Made by a program: the position numbers and the translations under genes | The notes under the pieces: model-generated | The model's input: the letters and a program-made list of their open reading frames with translations, nothing else | The model's database searches: none | What the model was told of the DNA's origin: nothing | In this document: positions 35,912 through 49,328 of the stretch, one piece after another | Position numbering within the stretch: the stretch's first letter is position 1 | Layout: each line of letters starts with the position of its first letter | NCBI GenBank assembly: GCA_921293015.1 | Contig: OV121081.1 | Span: forward strand, 79,253,022-79,317,021 | Length of the DNA: 64,000 nt | Reading direction: 5' to 3' | From: Phorcus lineatus | Taxonomy: Eukaryota; Mollusca; Gastropoda; Trochida; Trochidae

Positions 35912-36027
35912 AGTTGCAGATTAATAATATAGGTCACTTTTCTCTCTGCAAATTTCTCTATATCGATTTCGACTGCGACGAAATTCATTGAGATAATCCA
36001 TGTTTCCCGTGATCCTAAATTTATCAA

Positions 36028-36309
36028 GTGATAAGTACTTCATTTTCTTCAATTCATTACATTCTGCATCATGCCATACCTGAGATATTTCTTTATTATG
36101 GCTTTCTTAAAAGCATGCCTGCTTCCCTCCCACTCTTTAGTACACTGTTTATAAGTGAATTTGCTGCTAAAGTCGTGTCATTATTTGTTAAATCAATAAA
36201 ACTGCTCATACTCAGCTGACATATATCATTATCAAGACACTCAAGAAACAAGTTGGAATTTGAAGGTTTCCATTTAAATCTTTCAATTTGGTGAACAACT
36301 TCTTCGTCA
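36028..36309 (-). pseudogene. Linker between endonuclease and RT of the split LINE
   Basis: Frames such as VHQIERFKWKPSNSNLFLEC and DICQLSMSSFIDLTNNDTTL resemble the charged linker that precedes the polymerase in this LINE type. No catalytic motif. Confidence 0.5.
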
Positions 36310-37184
36310 TTACAGCTCATGTGTACAGTTAATGGAACACGTCAAGGGAAAGTGATCTGATTCTGTACGCGTATGAACTTCAAAGTTTTCAACTGAATTA
36401 AACACTTGACTGGAACAAAGAATATAGTCAACAAGACTGCCTCCAATATGAGTATAATATGTAAAGCTACCATTTACATCACCAGGAAAACGACCATTTA
36501 ACATGTGTTCTCCATACGTACAACAAAGATTGATCAAATCTTTACCAAAAGTGGTCACATCATTGTCTTTAGATTTTCTTAATTTACTGAAGGATCTGCA
36601 GTGTAATTAATGTCATTTAAAATATTTATATATGCATCACTTTTATCATCATCCTGCAAAATATAATCATCCAGTAAACCTTCCTGGCATTAAAATCTCC
36701 TGCAATAACAATATCGACATCGCCCAACAGTGATAATAACTGCACAAGACATGACTCAATAAAATCTATCCCTTTCACATCACGAGTATCTGTCTTCTGA
36801 GAGGACGCATAGGGGTGAACATAAACTATGCCAAGTAAAACATCTTTCGAGAAACCAAAGACTTTAGCATCTATAAGGATATAGATGCTATCGCTAAAGG
36901 AAACGTTAACATAGTTTACGCCTCTATTCCAAATGTTTCTAATGAGAACTAGGACACCCTCTATTATTGTTCTCCCTTCGATGAATATCAACTGTAAATT
37001 CATGAAAATAACTTTCTATTGCTTCCTTCGAACAAGTACTCCATATTTCAATTAACCCAACTATATCAAACGACTTACAGTATGTTATAAAATCATTATC
37101 GGGAAGTTTGTTTGCAAGACCGTGGACGTTCCACACTATAAGTGACAGAAAATGACCTGGAAGAACACCTCTGACCAGGCCCAC
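36310..37184 (-). pseudogene. APE-type endonuclease of the split LINE
   Basis: LSLIVWNVHGLANKL (about 37100-37145) is the N-terminal strand, and FDIVGLIEIW the second (the catalytic E region). VDIVIAGDFNAR (about 36680-36715) holds the GDFN motif. SLVDYILCS and TESDHFPLTCSI (about 36330-36460) hold the D-x-x-L and SDH ends of the fold. The enzyme nicks target DNA to prime reverse transcription. Frame breaks near 36940-37000 and 36560-36640 disable it. Confidence 0.8.
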
Positions 37185-37355
37185 ATCCTATCTACGAAAT
37201 GCCTGTCCTCGCTGACCTAGTGAGGGAAACTGATCATCTACATTTCCACGTGAAGGTGACATGGGATCTGACTCCTGTTCACGACTAACACGGGAACTTG
37301 ATCTATCAGCGGATCGAGTTTGGGCGATTTCTACAACACGTTTGTTGTCCAAATC

Positions 37356-37660
37356 TTATGACAAGACCATACCGTTTTCAAATACCAACTTATCAAATCT
37401 TAAGCGACATTTTCCACCTTGAGCTCTTGCTTTGTCCATTTCGATCTTGAGCATTTTACGTTTATTTCTGACTGTTAATGAGAAGTCTTCAGACATGCTT
37501 ATACCGCTATCTTTCAAAAGTTTACCGTTGCGTAAGATTGAAACCTTAGTACTGTAATCTCTAAACTTGACAATCATAGTTCGACCATTATTTATGCGGT
37601 GACATCTTTCAATTTCAATGACAGATTCGTTCATTTTCACAAGATGTTTTTCTAAAGCAA
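37356..37660 (-). pseudogene. LINE ORF1 protein, RRM-like C-terminal part
   Basis: IEIERCHRINNGRTMIVKFRDY, then ILRNGKLLKDSGISMSEDFS, VRNKRKMLKIEMDKARAQGG and FDKLVFENG follow the layout of an L1-type ORF1 RNA-binding domain. The upstream sequence (about 37640-37680) reads as a short coiled-coil-like segment, then homology is lost at the junction with the next LINE. The N-terminus is therefore missing. Confidence 0.7.
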
Positions 37661-37681
37661 TGCAATATTTTTTGACCTTTG

Positions 37682-38225
37682 AAAATGTTTACATTTTCAA
37701 AATATTTACTTCTTCGTCTTCAGATCATCCAAAACACTGCAGCCAGAATAGCAACCAGGACAAGGAAAATTGACCACATAACACCTGTGCTTAAGTCTCT
37801 CCACTGGCTTCCAATATCTTCCCGAATTGATTTCAAACTGCTCCTTCTTGCCTACAAGTGTCTCAATAACCTTGCTCCAGTCTACCTATCAGAGCTGATT
37901 CCTCTCTACCAACCTACTAGATCACTTCGCTCTCAGCATCAACTTCTCTTCACTGTACCTCGTTTCAACACAGCAAGTTTTTGAAAAAGAACGTTCTCTT
38001 ATGCTGCAGCTACTAAATGGAATTCCCTGCCATCCAACATCAAGTCATGTCAAAACATGTTAACATTTAAATCTCAACTCAAAACACTGCTTTTCAAACA
38101 GAACTTTGATTAGAACAGAACCTGATAACAACCAATCACATGTACTCTGCGCACAGAGAACTTTCTCTTGGGTTGATGTTGCGCATTATCAAATGCAATG
38201 TATTATTATTATATTATTATTACTT
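37682..38225 (+). pseudogene. 5'-truncated CR1/L2-like LINE, C-terminal fragment
   Basis: Plus-strand frame with LLLRLQIIQNTAARIATRTR, HITPVLKSLHWLPISSRI and YQPTRSLRS, then AAATKWNSLP and TFKSQLKTLLF, the standard C-terminus of CR1/L2-like polymerases. An in-frame TGA at 37981-37983 replaces what is usually a glycine in the FG(K/E)R.F motif. The 3' untranslated region ends in an ATT-rich tail near 38200-38225. Its start abuts the 5' truncation of the minus-strand LINE, so the two are head to head. Confidence 0.85.
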
Positions 38226-39128
38226 CTACACAGACTTATGTCTCTTCAAATCAGCAAACAATATCCTTGATGTTAACAGATGTTGAATATATTCTTAACC
38301 TGATATCTTCAGTAATTTACAACGTGACTGGGGAACAAACAGAACAAACAGAATATAGAAGATAAAAGATAACATGACAACTTGGTCTGTTTAACAACGC
38401 TTCGGTATGGGGGACAAATCTGCATTTATAAAAAATATTGTTCGTTTTAAATATTTTTAAATTGTAAGACATCAGTTATTTGGCGCGGATCCAGAGAAAG
38501 GTTGAAAATTTTCAGTATGTAGCATGTTGTATGGTTAACTACTATATGCGTGATTACTGCAGACATTGTCTCAATTGTATTTTCCCATGGTAAAGGTTTG
38601 AAGTTTGATTACTATCGCATTCATACTGTATTGGTTCCCGGTGAAATGCGTCAGACACGATTGCTCGAGATTGAATTGAAAAACATATTAAATTAAGTTA
38701 TCGAGATTAGAGTTCATTTCATCCATTCCTATGAATTTCTTGTGTTCATTTATCAAATACAGCAACTTATGTTTTTTTAAAACATCAAACTTGTCTTTTT
38801 TCTCAGAACCAATTGATTTTAATAATGAAAAATACTTTTCTCGAAGGCAAGAAAATATTTTGTTCCATATATTCTATTCTCAACGTAAATGATCACCAAT
38901 ACTCATACTTACAAAAAACAATTGTGAGATTTGGACAGTGAGCAAACTAAACCATGCTTCTATCACGATATACACTCAGAATAGATGTTTAAGCTGTGTA
39001 AGAATATTGTTGATTGAGCAAAGATCATAACCTACATATTTGAATCCATATTTATGTACACCTGCAGTCGAAATTCTAACCAATGATGTTTGCATAGTGG
39101 ATTATTATTATTGTTATTGTTGTTATTA

Positions 39129-39189
<61 letters not shown>

Positions 39190-42100
39190 CACTTCCATTC
39201 ATTACGCCTCGAGTCGAGTTCTGAAGTCCATGAGAACCTCTTTCATTTATTGAATGAAACCAGCTTCATGATTATGCTAACTAAGATGAAATAACTCCGG
39301 CTTTGTCAACCTTTATAACCAAAGAGATTATTGCTTCTTTGACATTATTTCTGTCAGAAAAATCTACCGTTTACGGTTTCTTTCTTTACCAGACATATAA
39401 GAAATCAATTTTACATTAGTTACCGTTGATATGACTTAATGCAATATCTCTGTGTAGATAATGACATCGTTATCTGCTTTATGATGTTAACGGGGACAGG
39501 TTATACTGTTTGAAAAGACTATGTTAGTCGGATGTAATGATGATAAACCTTGATCTCTGCTGCATGAACATAGAGTATCAGCGAGATCCAAGAGATAAGA
39601 ACCAGATAGTCTAGATCTGTTATCCGTTACGACAAGTGAGTCACGTTGATAACACGAATCAGTAAGTCATCTAGACTAAAATGTAAAAATATTGATAATA
39701 TACTGCTCCTTCACCCATTATATTTTTTCCCTTAAGTCTCCTTATTTCATATGTATGCAGTCAAATAAGATCTTGCTCCTACTTGATACACAGTCATCAA
39801 GCAGGACTAGAAATCATCAATCCATTGTCAATATTTTTATTCATTCATTTTATTTTATCAATAAAAAACCCTATCACATGAACATAGCTGGTCTTTACGA
39901 GATAGGTGGCATCTTAGTAAACAGACAGTCAAGCCAGGAATGCAAATATTAATTAATTCTCATATACGTTTTTTTTACTGAGATTTAGACTATGTATCAC
40001 CATTAATAACGATGTTTTCTGAAAGGTATGAACACAGGTCTGATGAAGTGAACTTAATATTCACTCGGATAAAAGTTAAGTAGCCCCCAATATTAAAAAC
40101 TACAATTTGATGGTGTGCAATTCATTGGATAAAATAACTGAATTAATCATTGTCAACACGTTAAACAAATCTAATTAAAGAATAAGCGTTTATGTTCACC
40201 TATGAAGAAACTACGCTTCTGTTCAACTGGTACGAAAATACACGATAAACTTTGTGGTTTCAGATGTCCGAAACAGCATTGTCGTCACCTTGTTGACATT
40301 CAAAAACATCTTTTATCTTGCCTGATAAGAAACTAAACTGTTGTTCATATTTAATCCTTCTTTTTTTGGGAACAAATTATGACATAAAGGTTACAAGGAA
40401 ACGATTTAGGAATATCCACTGGTTTCTTGTGGTTCATTTGGTAATTTAAAGGTTTTTATTTGATTTAGAGTGATAATACAGACTACTGAATTGAACATTG
40501 AACAACGTTTACTGAAATGTCTTTTTCCAAAATTTGATTTTGAAGGTTCAAAGTGCTGTAAGCAGTGTCTTTTGATAAAAGTATTGTCAGTTTACTTGAC
40601 CCTTTACTTTCCACATTGCAACAACCAACATTGACGCTCCTATCTCGGTATGACTAAACCGTTTTTTATTAGTTCCCAATGAATATATAAACACATACAG
40701 GCAATGTAGAATACATAAGGAATGTTGAATAGAACATACAAAAAAGAGTACAGGTAATTTGAATATGGAATACATATATTCATTCAAGAACTGGAGAGAG
40801 AAGACACCATTTATTATCAAAATCATGATTTTTAAAATTGTTTTTGGTTGCAATAAAAAAAAGTTTATAAATACATGTTAAAGTTTTATGATGTATTTTT
40901 GAAATTGCTAAGATAAATATCTCTTTTGGCAGAAATAATTATGTGATCAATTAATTTGTTTTGGTGTTGAATACCAAACCAGATTAAAAGAGAGAAAATA
41001 TCACTGGAGTTGGAAATGAATTATTAAGCCAAACTTGTAGATTATTTCAACTAAACTTAACTTGATTTTGGAAATACATGTACTTGTTCACTTTAGGATA
41101 ATACCTGAAAGAGAATTCGTGTTAAATATGATGAAGTGAAACTTAGCCTATGTCCTAATGGTCTTTTAGGTTTGACAACTGGGAAATCAAATGATTTCTG
41201 ATAAAATTTTATATCCTGAATCTTGACATTTAGTGCATCATAACAATGAAACAATCTAAATATGAGGCACATCCGGGCGCGTAACAGGCACATTCTTGAA
41301 ATTCAAAACGTAATCTGTTTAGAGAATATAACCTTGAGTATGAAAGTCAGACAACTACAAAGACTAATCTACCTTCTTGATTGGAGAAGTGCTTCTAAGA
41401 TGTCACCAGGCCAACTACACGTTCATCTTGGTAATGACGGACTGACATGCATCTAGTTGGTGTCAATCAAAGTAGGTGTCCATTCCTTAACTATTTATGG
41501 TCCTCTTTCTGAGAATGGCAGATCGCGATATTGGGACAACAAAACTGATTATTTGTATTTGTATAACAGAAATACACTATGCTATAGATAACCTTGATAT
41601 TCATATTTAGTTAAACTGTGAAAGAATTCAATTACTTAGTGGTATAATACTTCTGATATTTAGGTTTGATCTCGTATGTTTATTGTAAACAATTAAAAAA
41701 GAGACTTAAATTTCTTTTGTTATTTATTCCATTCTCAGAGAAAACCCCACTAAATCAAGATCTTAATGGCTTTTCAGGATAAGTAAACAAATATTTCTTG
41801 AGAGAACTTAAGGACGATTGATGTAATGGGAAGATGGTTTAACCTCTAAAAATTGTTATTTAGCAGGTGATGATATATAATACATTATGGTCAGGCAGTA
41901 GAGCGAATTTGTGTTATCTTTCTGCATGACAATGTTCAGATCAAAGGTAATTATTTTCATATGAATTGACAAAATGTTTAAAACATCTTTGTAATCTAGA
42001 CCATTATTTTCACAAACATGTGTAATTAAAAACTATACTTAAAAGTATATCTAAAAAACATATCGTCTGTACCCATATTCGCACAGAAGATAGTCTATAC

Positions 42101-43016
42101 ATATGATACGCTTTTTAAAAAAGGTTCAATCAATTAAATCATTTGAGTTATTTAAGTCTCTTGCGGAAAAGATTACGAAATCTAGCACCCCCTTAAAACC
42201 AGTTCAAGAAAATCAGTTTGGCAGATACAACTTTCTATTAAAAAGGTACCTTTAATAAGAAATAATACTGTAGCGTCGCTTTGACCAACTAGTCACGCAC
42301 AATGTTTTAAATCTTTTTATGTTTGTTTTATCTTTCATGTTTTCTTTGATATCTTGTCACGTTGTAAAGCACTGACGCCATGAGTTTTAGATAAAATATC
42401 AAATTCAATAATATCAACGGTATTATTTCATTGATTTGACATTTATCTGTGTGTAAAAAACTTTTTTTCAAATCTGTTTATTTTTCAAACGTCTAGAATT
42501 GTTGTTTTGCTTTGAAAGACATTGTAGCCTACATCTGTAAACTTTGTCATTTTGAAGCCTGTCAAGTTGGAGACAAATGAGTCCCCTTATTTCATAATGT
42601 TTTTTTTTAAATTTGAAAACTACTACTTCTAATCAAGAAAGACAATTGGAACATACTGAACACATTAGTTTACGTAAACAGATGGTGGAAAAAAAATTAA
42701 AAAGGATTGCAAAGAAAACGCTGTTAATGTTAATACCAAGCCAAAAATCTCTTCATTTTGGAATTATCTGAAAAGAATTCAATGTTAGTAATTGAGTTAG
42801 AATTAAAAAATAGTTGATTCAATTTTGAATAAATAACTACTTTTTACCATTGGCAATGATTCAACGATAGTTTTTTCAACTAAGTTTGGATTGAAATATA
42901 AGAGTGTGAAAACTAACCATAATTCGTGATTAGAACTGCTTTATATGTAAATTGTTTGTTGCAAATATTCATTATATATTTGTGTTGACTGTGAGTCAAG
43001 AAAAGCTACCATGCAG
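38226..43016. other. No gene seen; one ATT microsatellite
   Basis: Nearly 4.8 kb of AT-rich DNA. The only clear feature is an ATT/TTA repeat at about 39101-39189, which makes the tyrosine-rich frame at 39040-39294. Short frames at 40587-40853 and 41093-41456 have no recognisable motif. Confidence 0.55.
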
Positions 43017-43210
43017 CTTCAAATACGAGTACATGTATGTTGTAGCGTCAGTAACCTAAATCATGTGTTGCTTTGACTGCAGTTCTTCAGTACCGTGAAT
43101 CTGGTTACCATTGTTCATCATGCTGAGCAATGGATATCGTTCAAAATTAATGAAATAAAATGTCCCAGTTGACATATGGTCTTGTTTAGAATAAGAAATA
43201 GATATAGAAT
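43017..43210. repeat. First unit of a tandem duplication, left part
   Basis: Starts CTTCAAATACGAGTACATGT and is repeated at 59129 with few changes. The unit is interrupted at 43210 by the ISL2EU element and resumes at 59018-59055. With the insertion removed, the period is about 305 bp. Confidence 0.85.
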
Positions 43211-46200
43211 AGACCAATTTCCGGTGGTAACGTGACTAGCGACGCTTTGAGACAAAATCGGCGAAGTTTGATCGTCCTGTCTTTTGAAGTTTTAAGTCGC
43301 AGTTTATCCATTTTGCTCTATGAAATATGTGTTCTGAACAGTTACTATGTAGGGTTTTAATAATATTGTACATAAGTTGTTAGGTTAATGTATATAAAAC
43401 TTTAATTGGGCCTGCTTATTTCTGTAGGGAATTTCCAATGTCTAATTATGGTAGCTGCCGTTTTTGTGATGTTATGAGAATTATTTACATGTTATGATTA
43501 ATTACTATGGAGAATTTAAAAGTCCCAGAACTGAAAGACTATTTGAAAAAGTACGGAATCACAACTACAGGTCACAGAAAAGAAGTTCTTATAGCTTTAG
43601 CAAATGCAGTTGTCAATCTAAAATTAGAATCTGACCCCGATTTCCAACATGACTGTCGACCAGAAACGTCAATAAAGAAGTGTCTCAAAGACCTTCACTG
43701 CGATTTTGAAGATCCATTAACACTTCCTTATACATCTGACTTCACTCACGTTCCAGACTTTGGCTTATTAGACATTTTCAACTACCTGTAATTTCATAGA
43801 TCTGATTATGATAGACGGAAACTAAAGGCTTTTAAATCATTTGAAGACTATCGTTTGTTTTATGATGGACATGTGTTAGACCTCCAATATTGTGACATAA
43901 GTGATGACAGTGACCTCTGTGCATTTAAATCAAAAGTGAAACCAACACAGAAGGAATCATCTTATCTAGGAAAATCAACATATGACCTGTGGTTCATTAT
44001 GGAAAAGTCAACAGCAGTGATCAAACTGGCATTTTGTGAATGTCCTGGCGGGTAAGCTTTTCTTAAACCCAATCTTCAAACAAATAAATTAAAATATGCT
44101 GTATTTTTAAATTTTCCAAATAATATCATATACTATTGTAATTTTATTTGTAATTGTAATTTTGTTCATGCTTTTAAATGTTAATGTATTGGCATTTAAA
44201 TGATTCAGTTTATTTATGTGTATGATTGTATTTCAGTGCTGATGGTGCCTGTCGTCACATTGCAGCCAGTCTTTATGCTCTTGAAGATTATGAGAAACCC
44301 TCTGTGACATCCGGTCCGTGTCTGTGGAAAAGGAGAGCCTTGAGCCAGACTGAGGCTGTGTCTATAAAGAAACTTAGGATTGAAACTGTTCGGTGGGTGG
44401 TTATTTATCATAAATTTTATTACATGATTACCAGTGAAGTACTGAATCAATAAAGTATTTCAAGGTTTTAACATAAGAAAGTGTATACTTTCCTCATGTT
44501 TGTATTTCAAATCCAAAATTAATTACATTCACATTTAACCTAAAACAATAAAAAAAAATTTTTATTCAGAAAATCTTGTATTTCTTACAGGATCTATCAA
44601 TGGAAATATCCTGTGTTTAGGTATAAGTATTTTTACAATTGAACATATTAGTCAATAGTGACTGATATCAAAAATGTTTCTGAATGTCTTAATGACACAC
44701 TATGTTTGAGCTGTGTTGACTAAATTATTTTATGTCTAGAAAGTTGCATGGTAATAATTCATTTTGATTTAGTTTTTCAACAATATATCTGTAACTATAA
44801 GTAACTATTCATTTTCCTACAGTTTTCTCAGTAGTCACCTTATCCCTACATTAGTTTCACCCAAACATTTCATCAAAATATACTTAAAACATGTCAGTTT
44901 CAGTTATGGTCAGGAGAAAACAGAAATTCGAGGGGAGGACTTTGACCCCAGACACCCTGAAGACAGACAAAGTTTGTCACAGCAGGCAGAGATACAGTTT
45001 CTTGAAGAATTGACAGACGTAAATATCTTTAAGTAAGATGTAGTATGCACGCACTATAGATGTAAAACCAATCAAATTGACACAATCTCCAATTAATTTC
45101 TCTGCTTTTTTCATTTAGATATAAAATAAATATTTGATATCTTATTATTTCCTCCTTAATTTGTAGGTTGCTCCTGCAGCAGTTGCCCTTCAGCTTTTGT
45201 CCGACAAGACTAACCTTACCGGGATGGGACAAGGGGATCATGGGGTGGACAGAAGGATAACACAGTTATCTATTGTTAGAAAGGCACAAGAACTGGCCAC
45301 AAGTGATTCTGATCCAGCTGATGTAATGAGGAAACTTATCTATACAGCTGAAGATATACAGTTGTAACACAGATGTACTCTATAGTCTTAAGGAAAAGAC
45401 GACAGGACGAGCACTTGTGAGGGTTCAGTGGATGGATTTATTGACTGAACAAACAAATGCCCTGCAACACAAATACAAATCATAAATACATTGTGTAAAA
45501 CACAATATCAATCAATACATAATAATACAATCGAATACACATTTTATGAGTATCCACAAATTACTTTACAATTAATAAATATATGAAGTAATAATCCTAT
45601 TCCAGCATTACGTTATAATAAATATGAGGGCATAATCACAAACAGCAGCACATGATATGAAAAAGTGGTATATTACAAATCCATCCGTCGCCATCAAACA
45701 TAACATCACATAAAATAGACTTTTCACAAACACACATATAAATACAAATAGAATAAAACTCAACCAACCTCGTCTCAGGGACGCAGGCTTTCCATATAAG
45801 CCAGAGATGGTATGTGAGGAAGCGTGATACCTAAATAAAGAATATACTAAATGACTAATTGCCTAACTTATGTTGATACAGTAAATATAGGTAAACTTGG
45901 CATATACCCTACAATAAACTAAACTATAAAAAAAACTATAACACAGATGTTAGAGAAATGTACTTATACTATTATCCCAAATACAATTAATCCTAATTTT
46001 TACCTAGAATACCTACATACTAATATATAATATAAACCTAAGTTCAAGAAGAAATATGTACTATTACCCTGTACCGACACTATCATAAAACCCTAACTAT
46101 ACATAAGGATATTTACAACATTATAATGAAATATAATGCTAGAATAAATAAGATAAAAACGATACGTACAGCATTGTACTATGCTACAACATGATTTACC

Positions 46201-46460
46201 GTAAACATAAATACACATGCATATTATACACAACCTAACCTAAGTACCTAAAATAATTACCAATCATAACTTAAACATAACTTACCCTACATGGTGTTCT
46301 GTGTTGAACTTTGGTGGTGGCCAGAAAGAATATGCCAAGTAGCAGGAGAGAGGAGAGAGAGCAGAGTATATAAGGGCACCTGACTATCAGAACCCAAGCT
46401 TACCTTAACAATAGACACTGGTCACAGGACAAGCCTCTGACCACCCAAGTAAACCCAATC

Positions 46461-47429
46461 TTAAAGTAATGAAAGAAAAACGCAAGGGTTGGGGGCAAGG
46501 TCAATTTAATTGACTGATAAAAAAGAAGAAGACAATATTACATTTAAAAACATGAGTCCTCTTAGAATGTACATAAAACGTGTTATTATGATAAAAAACA
46601 AATAGGTAATTGGTAAATGTTTAAGAGATATAGTTATTTTTTTTTTTTAAATGGTGAATAACTGGGATGGTGGGTGGGTGCGTCCGTACGCTCTGCTTGC
46701 AAGTGAGGCACTGAGGCCTGGTAGAAGTCCGTGCGGTGCGTGCGTTTCATCGGCGCCGCTCGGTGGCTCCGGAGTTTGCCGATTTAAATAAAAATAAATA
46801 TTAAATTTATTTAGTACTTAAACTAATGAAAGAAAAACGCAAGTGTTGGGGGCAAGGTCAATTTAATTGACTGATAAAAAAAAAGAAGACAATATTACAT
46901 TTAAAAACATGAGTCCTCCAAACCCCCAACACTTGTTATTTAGTATAGTCTGATGCTGCAAGGACGATAGCACGTGAGAACTTTTTGTGAATGTCACTTT
47001 TAATGCAGATGTAGCGTTCGAAGGCGTTCGACTTCCAGTCTCCGTGTAATTTGATAAGAACTGGAGGCATTCCTACCTGAAAGGCGAAAGTACACCCTCC
47101 CCGTCTGAAGGAGTGCCCACTGTATGACTTTGGGTCATACCCACAAGAAGCCAGCACACACTTGAGAGCTTTTATGAAGCTGTCATAGGTGAGACACTGT
47201 ACCTGGCCGTTGGAAATAAAGGAGAACAAGTGACGATTAGTGGATATACCGGACTGCAACTTATGGAGGGCACGAAGCGCTGACACTGGACATAGTGGTG
47301 AGTCCGCTCTGCTTGCAAGTGAGGGACTGAGGCCTGGTAGAAGTCCGTGCGGTGCGTTTCACCGGCGCCGCTCGGTGGCTCCGGAGTTTGCCGATTTAAA
47401 TAAAAATAAATATTAAATTTATTTAGTAC
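46461..47429 (-). mobile_element. Small tyrosine-recombinase retroelement relic (DIRS/Ngaro-like) in the LTR
   Basis: The partner LTR shows exactly where this 969-bp block entered: ...AACCCAATC on one side, ATAAAAAGAC on the other, with no target duplication. It contains two direct repeat pairs, A (46461-46561 and 46818-46919) and B (46689-46817 and about 47306-47429). In the sense of its coding strand these read A1, recombinase, B1-A2, B2, the split direct repeat order known from Ngaro/DIRS elements. Lack of target duplication is also typical of tyrosine-recombinase integration. It is a strongly reduced fossil. A Crypton would lack the split repeats. Confidence 0.75.
46936..47286 (-). pseudogene. 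Tyrosine recombinase, C-terminal catalytic part
   Basis: The 116-codon frame ends the catalytic domain of a tyrosine recombinase. SGHSFRRGGCTFAFQVG carries the HxxR pair, and IKLHGDWKSNAFERYI carries the later H/W and the nucleophilic tyrosine. This GHSFRRGG...GDWKS...Y pattern is characteristic of DIRS-order and Crypton recombinases, which recombine circular DNA intermediates into the genome. The N-terminal domain and any RT/RNase H are not present. The frame lies between repeat copies B1 and A1 of the element. Confidence 0.8.
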
Positions 47430-48041
47430 ATAAAAAGACTAACTTAATTACCTAAGCAAAAGTGAATAACTAGCTTGCATTGAAATCAGTAATGGTGCAA
47501 GTGTTAGTAGCAACACAGGACAAGGGATATTTAAATATTTAAAGGGGAATATTATGGTTTTAAACTAAATAAGTTATCTTAACTTATTTAGTATGAATGA
47601 TGATAAAATGTTAAAAAGAGGTAAATACGATAGATTAAAATGCAATATTTACACCCGGTTACATTCTCCCCCACCAAGGAAAATGTCAGCCCGACATTTC
47701 GCGAAAAATTAGGTAATGGCGGAACCTGAAATGAGAAGCAGCATTGTCTTGTAGGCTTCGTCTGGGAGGTCCTGCAGCACTCCATCTTCTGCCAGGCTCT
47801 TGAGGAAAGAGGCCCTTGACTTCCAGTCTGTAGAAGCAGATGTAGATGGGACTTGGCTCATGCAGAACTCTCCACCTGTCATCCATGCTGGTCTCTGTCG
47901 TGGTCTCGTGGATCTTCTCGGTGGCACAGGTGGTAACATCCTCTGAGGAGTCCGTACCTCTGGTTCTTCTGGTTCCTGTTTTTCATCCTCAGCAGGCTGT
48001 TGAGGATCTGTCTCAGCTGTGGTCTCGCCTCCTTCTTCCCC

Positions 48042-49278
48042 CTATTGAACCATGGCATCAGAGGGATCCTCTGAATCTCCTGGTCCATGGGTCACTTCAG
48101 CTTCTGCTTCAGCTTTGGGCTCAGCATCAGTCGAGACACTGGGCACTGAAGGTCCATCGGCGGGTTCCACAGGCAGTGACACAATCAGGGCTATGGGATC
48201 ATCTTCGGACTCTGTGTCAGACACTGGGGGCGTCGACTCGTCCTTCTGAGCTGGTGTCTCTGGTCCCGTATGCCTCCTCCTTGGTTCAGGAACAGGAACT
48301 CTCCTTGTAGTCTCTGGTTGTCTGTGCAGAGTCCCAACTTGCAATAAAAGATTCCGATGGAGTGTCTTTGTCCGGCCTTCACCACTTTCCTTCTGTACCT
48401 TGTATACAGGGATGTCTTGATTCGGCTGGTCCATCACAACGTAGACATCTTCTTCCCATTTGTCCGCCAGTTTATGTTTTCCATCAAATGCTAGCTGTTT
48501 AACTAGGACTCTGTCACCTGGGCTTAGTGTTGCTCCTCTGGTTCTGATGTTGTACCGCTCAGCTTGATGTCCCCGTGCTTGATCTGCTGATGACGTGGCC
48601 AGTTTGTAAGATTCTTCTAGACGTCTTCTGAGATCCTTGACATAAGCTGAGTTTGACTGTTTGCCTTGACGTGGTCCAATTCCAAAGGCTATGTCAATCG
48701 GTAGTCTTGGTTGTCTCCCAAACATCAAGAAGAAGGGACTCTGTCCAGTGGATTCATGTCTGGTACTATTGTAAGCGTGGACGAAAGGCGCAACGTAGGA
48801 CTTCCAGTTGGTCTTCTGAGATTGCTGTAAAGATCCAAGCATCTTGATCAAAGTCCTGTTGAACCTTTCAGTCATCCCATTCCCTTGAGGATGGTACGGA
48901 GTGGTCCTGCTCTTGTCAATCCCGGCTAACTTGCACAACTCCTTGATAAGATGGCTCTCAAAATTGGCTCCTTGATCAGAGTGTAGTCGTTGGGGGAAAC
49001 CATAATGCACAAAAAATATGGTTGAACAGGACTTCAGCAGTGGTCTTGGCAGTCTGGTTTCTTGTGGGGTAGGCTTGTGCATATCTCGTGAAATGATCTG
49101 TCAGGACAAGTATATGCTGGTATCCTCCCTTGGACATCTCTAGAGTCAGGAAATCTATGCAGACCAATTCCAGGGGCTGGCTTGTAGTGATGGAGGCGAG
49201 TGGAGCTCTGTTCTCTGTGGGTGTTCTTCTTAAGCACCTGTCACACGTCTTTATCCAGTCGTCAACATCCTTAGCCAT
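48042..49278 (-). pseudogene. Gypsy integrase region
   Basis: The zinc-binding end is seen as WIKTCDRCLRR. The DDE core follows: LELVCIDFLTL, LHSDQGANFESHLIKEL and PQGNGMTERFNRTLIKML, then HESTGQSPFFLMFGRQPRLP. A long proline- and acid-rich C-terminal tail follows, with no chromodomain I can recognise. The enzyme inserts the DNA copy into the host genome. Part of the fossil element; not described further. Confidence 0.85.
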
Positions 49279-49328
49279 GCCTGGCCAGTAGAATCGGTAT
49301 CTGCACAGTGCTAAAGTCCTGTCTCTTC

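Larger units (their letters stand above)
45363..47663 (-). repeat. 3' LTR of the Gypsy element (contains a nested insertion)
   Basis: On the minus strand it starts TGTAACCGGG next to the purine tract and ends at 45363. Of its 2,301 bp, 969 belong to the tyrosine-recombinase element at 46461-47429, leaving about 1.33 kb. A polyadenylation word AATAAA lies about 80 bases before its 3' edge, and a TATATA box sits near 46367. Confidence 0.9.

Noticed and set aside
39040-39294. Tyrosine-rich open frame
   Set aside because: Generated by the ATT/TTA microsatellite at 39101-39189.
43507-45362. SAP-SWIM exons considered as a host gene interrupted by transposons
   Set aside because: They lie inside the ISL2EU inverted ends with AT duplications, face the transposase, and match the known second-gene position of this superfamily.
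46461-47429. Possible Crypton
   Set aside because: Two pairs of split direct repeats fit DIRS/Ngaro order better; Cryptons normally lack them.
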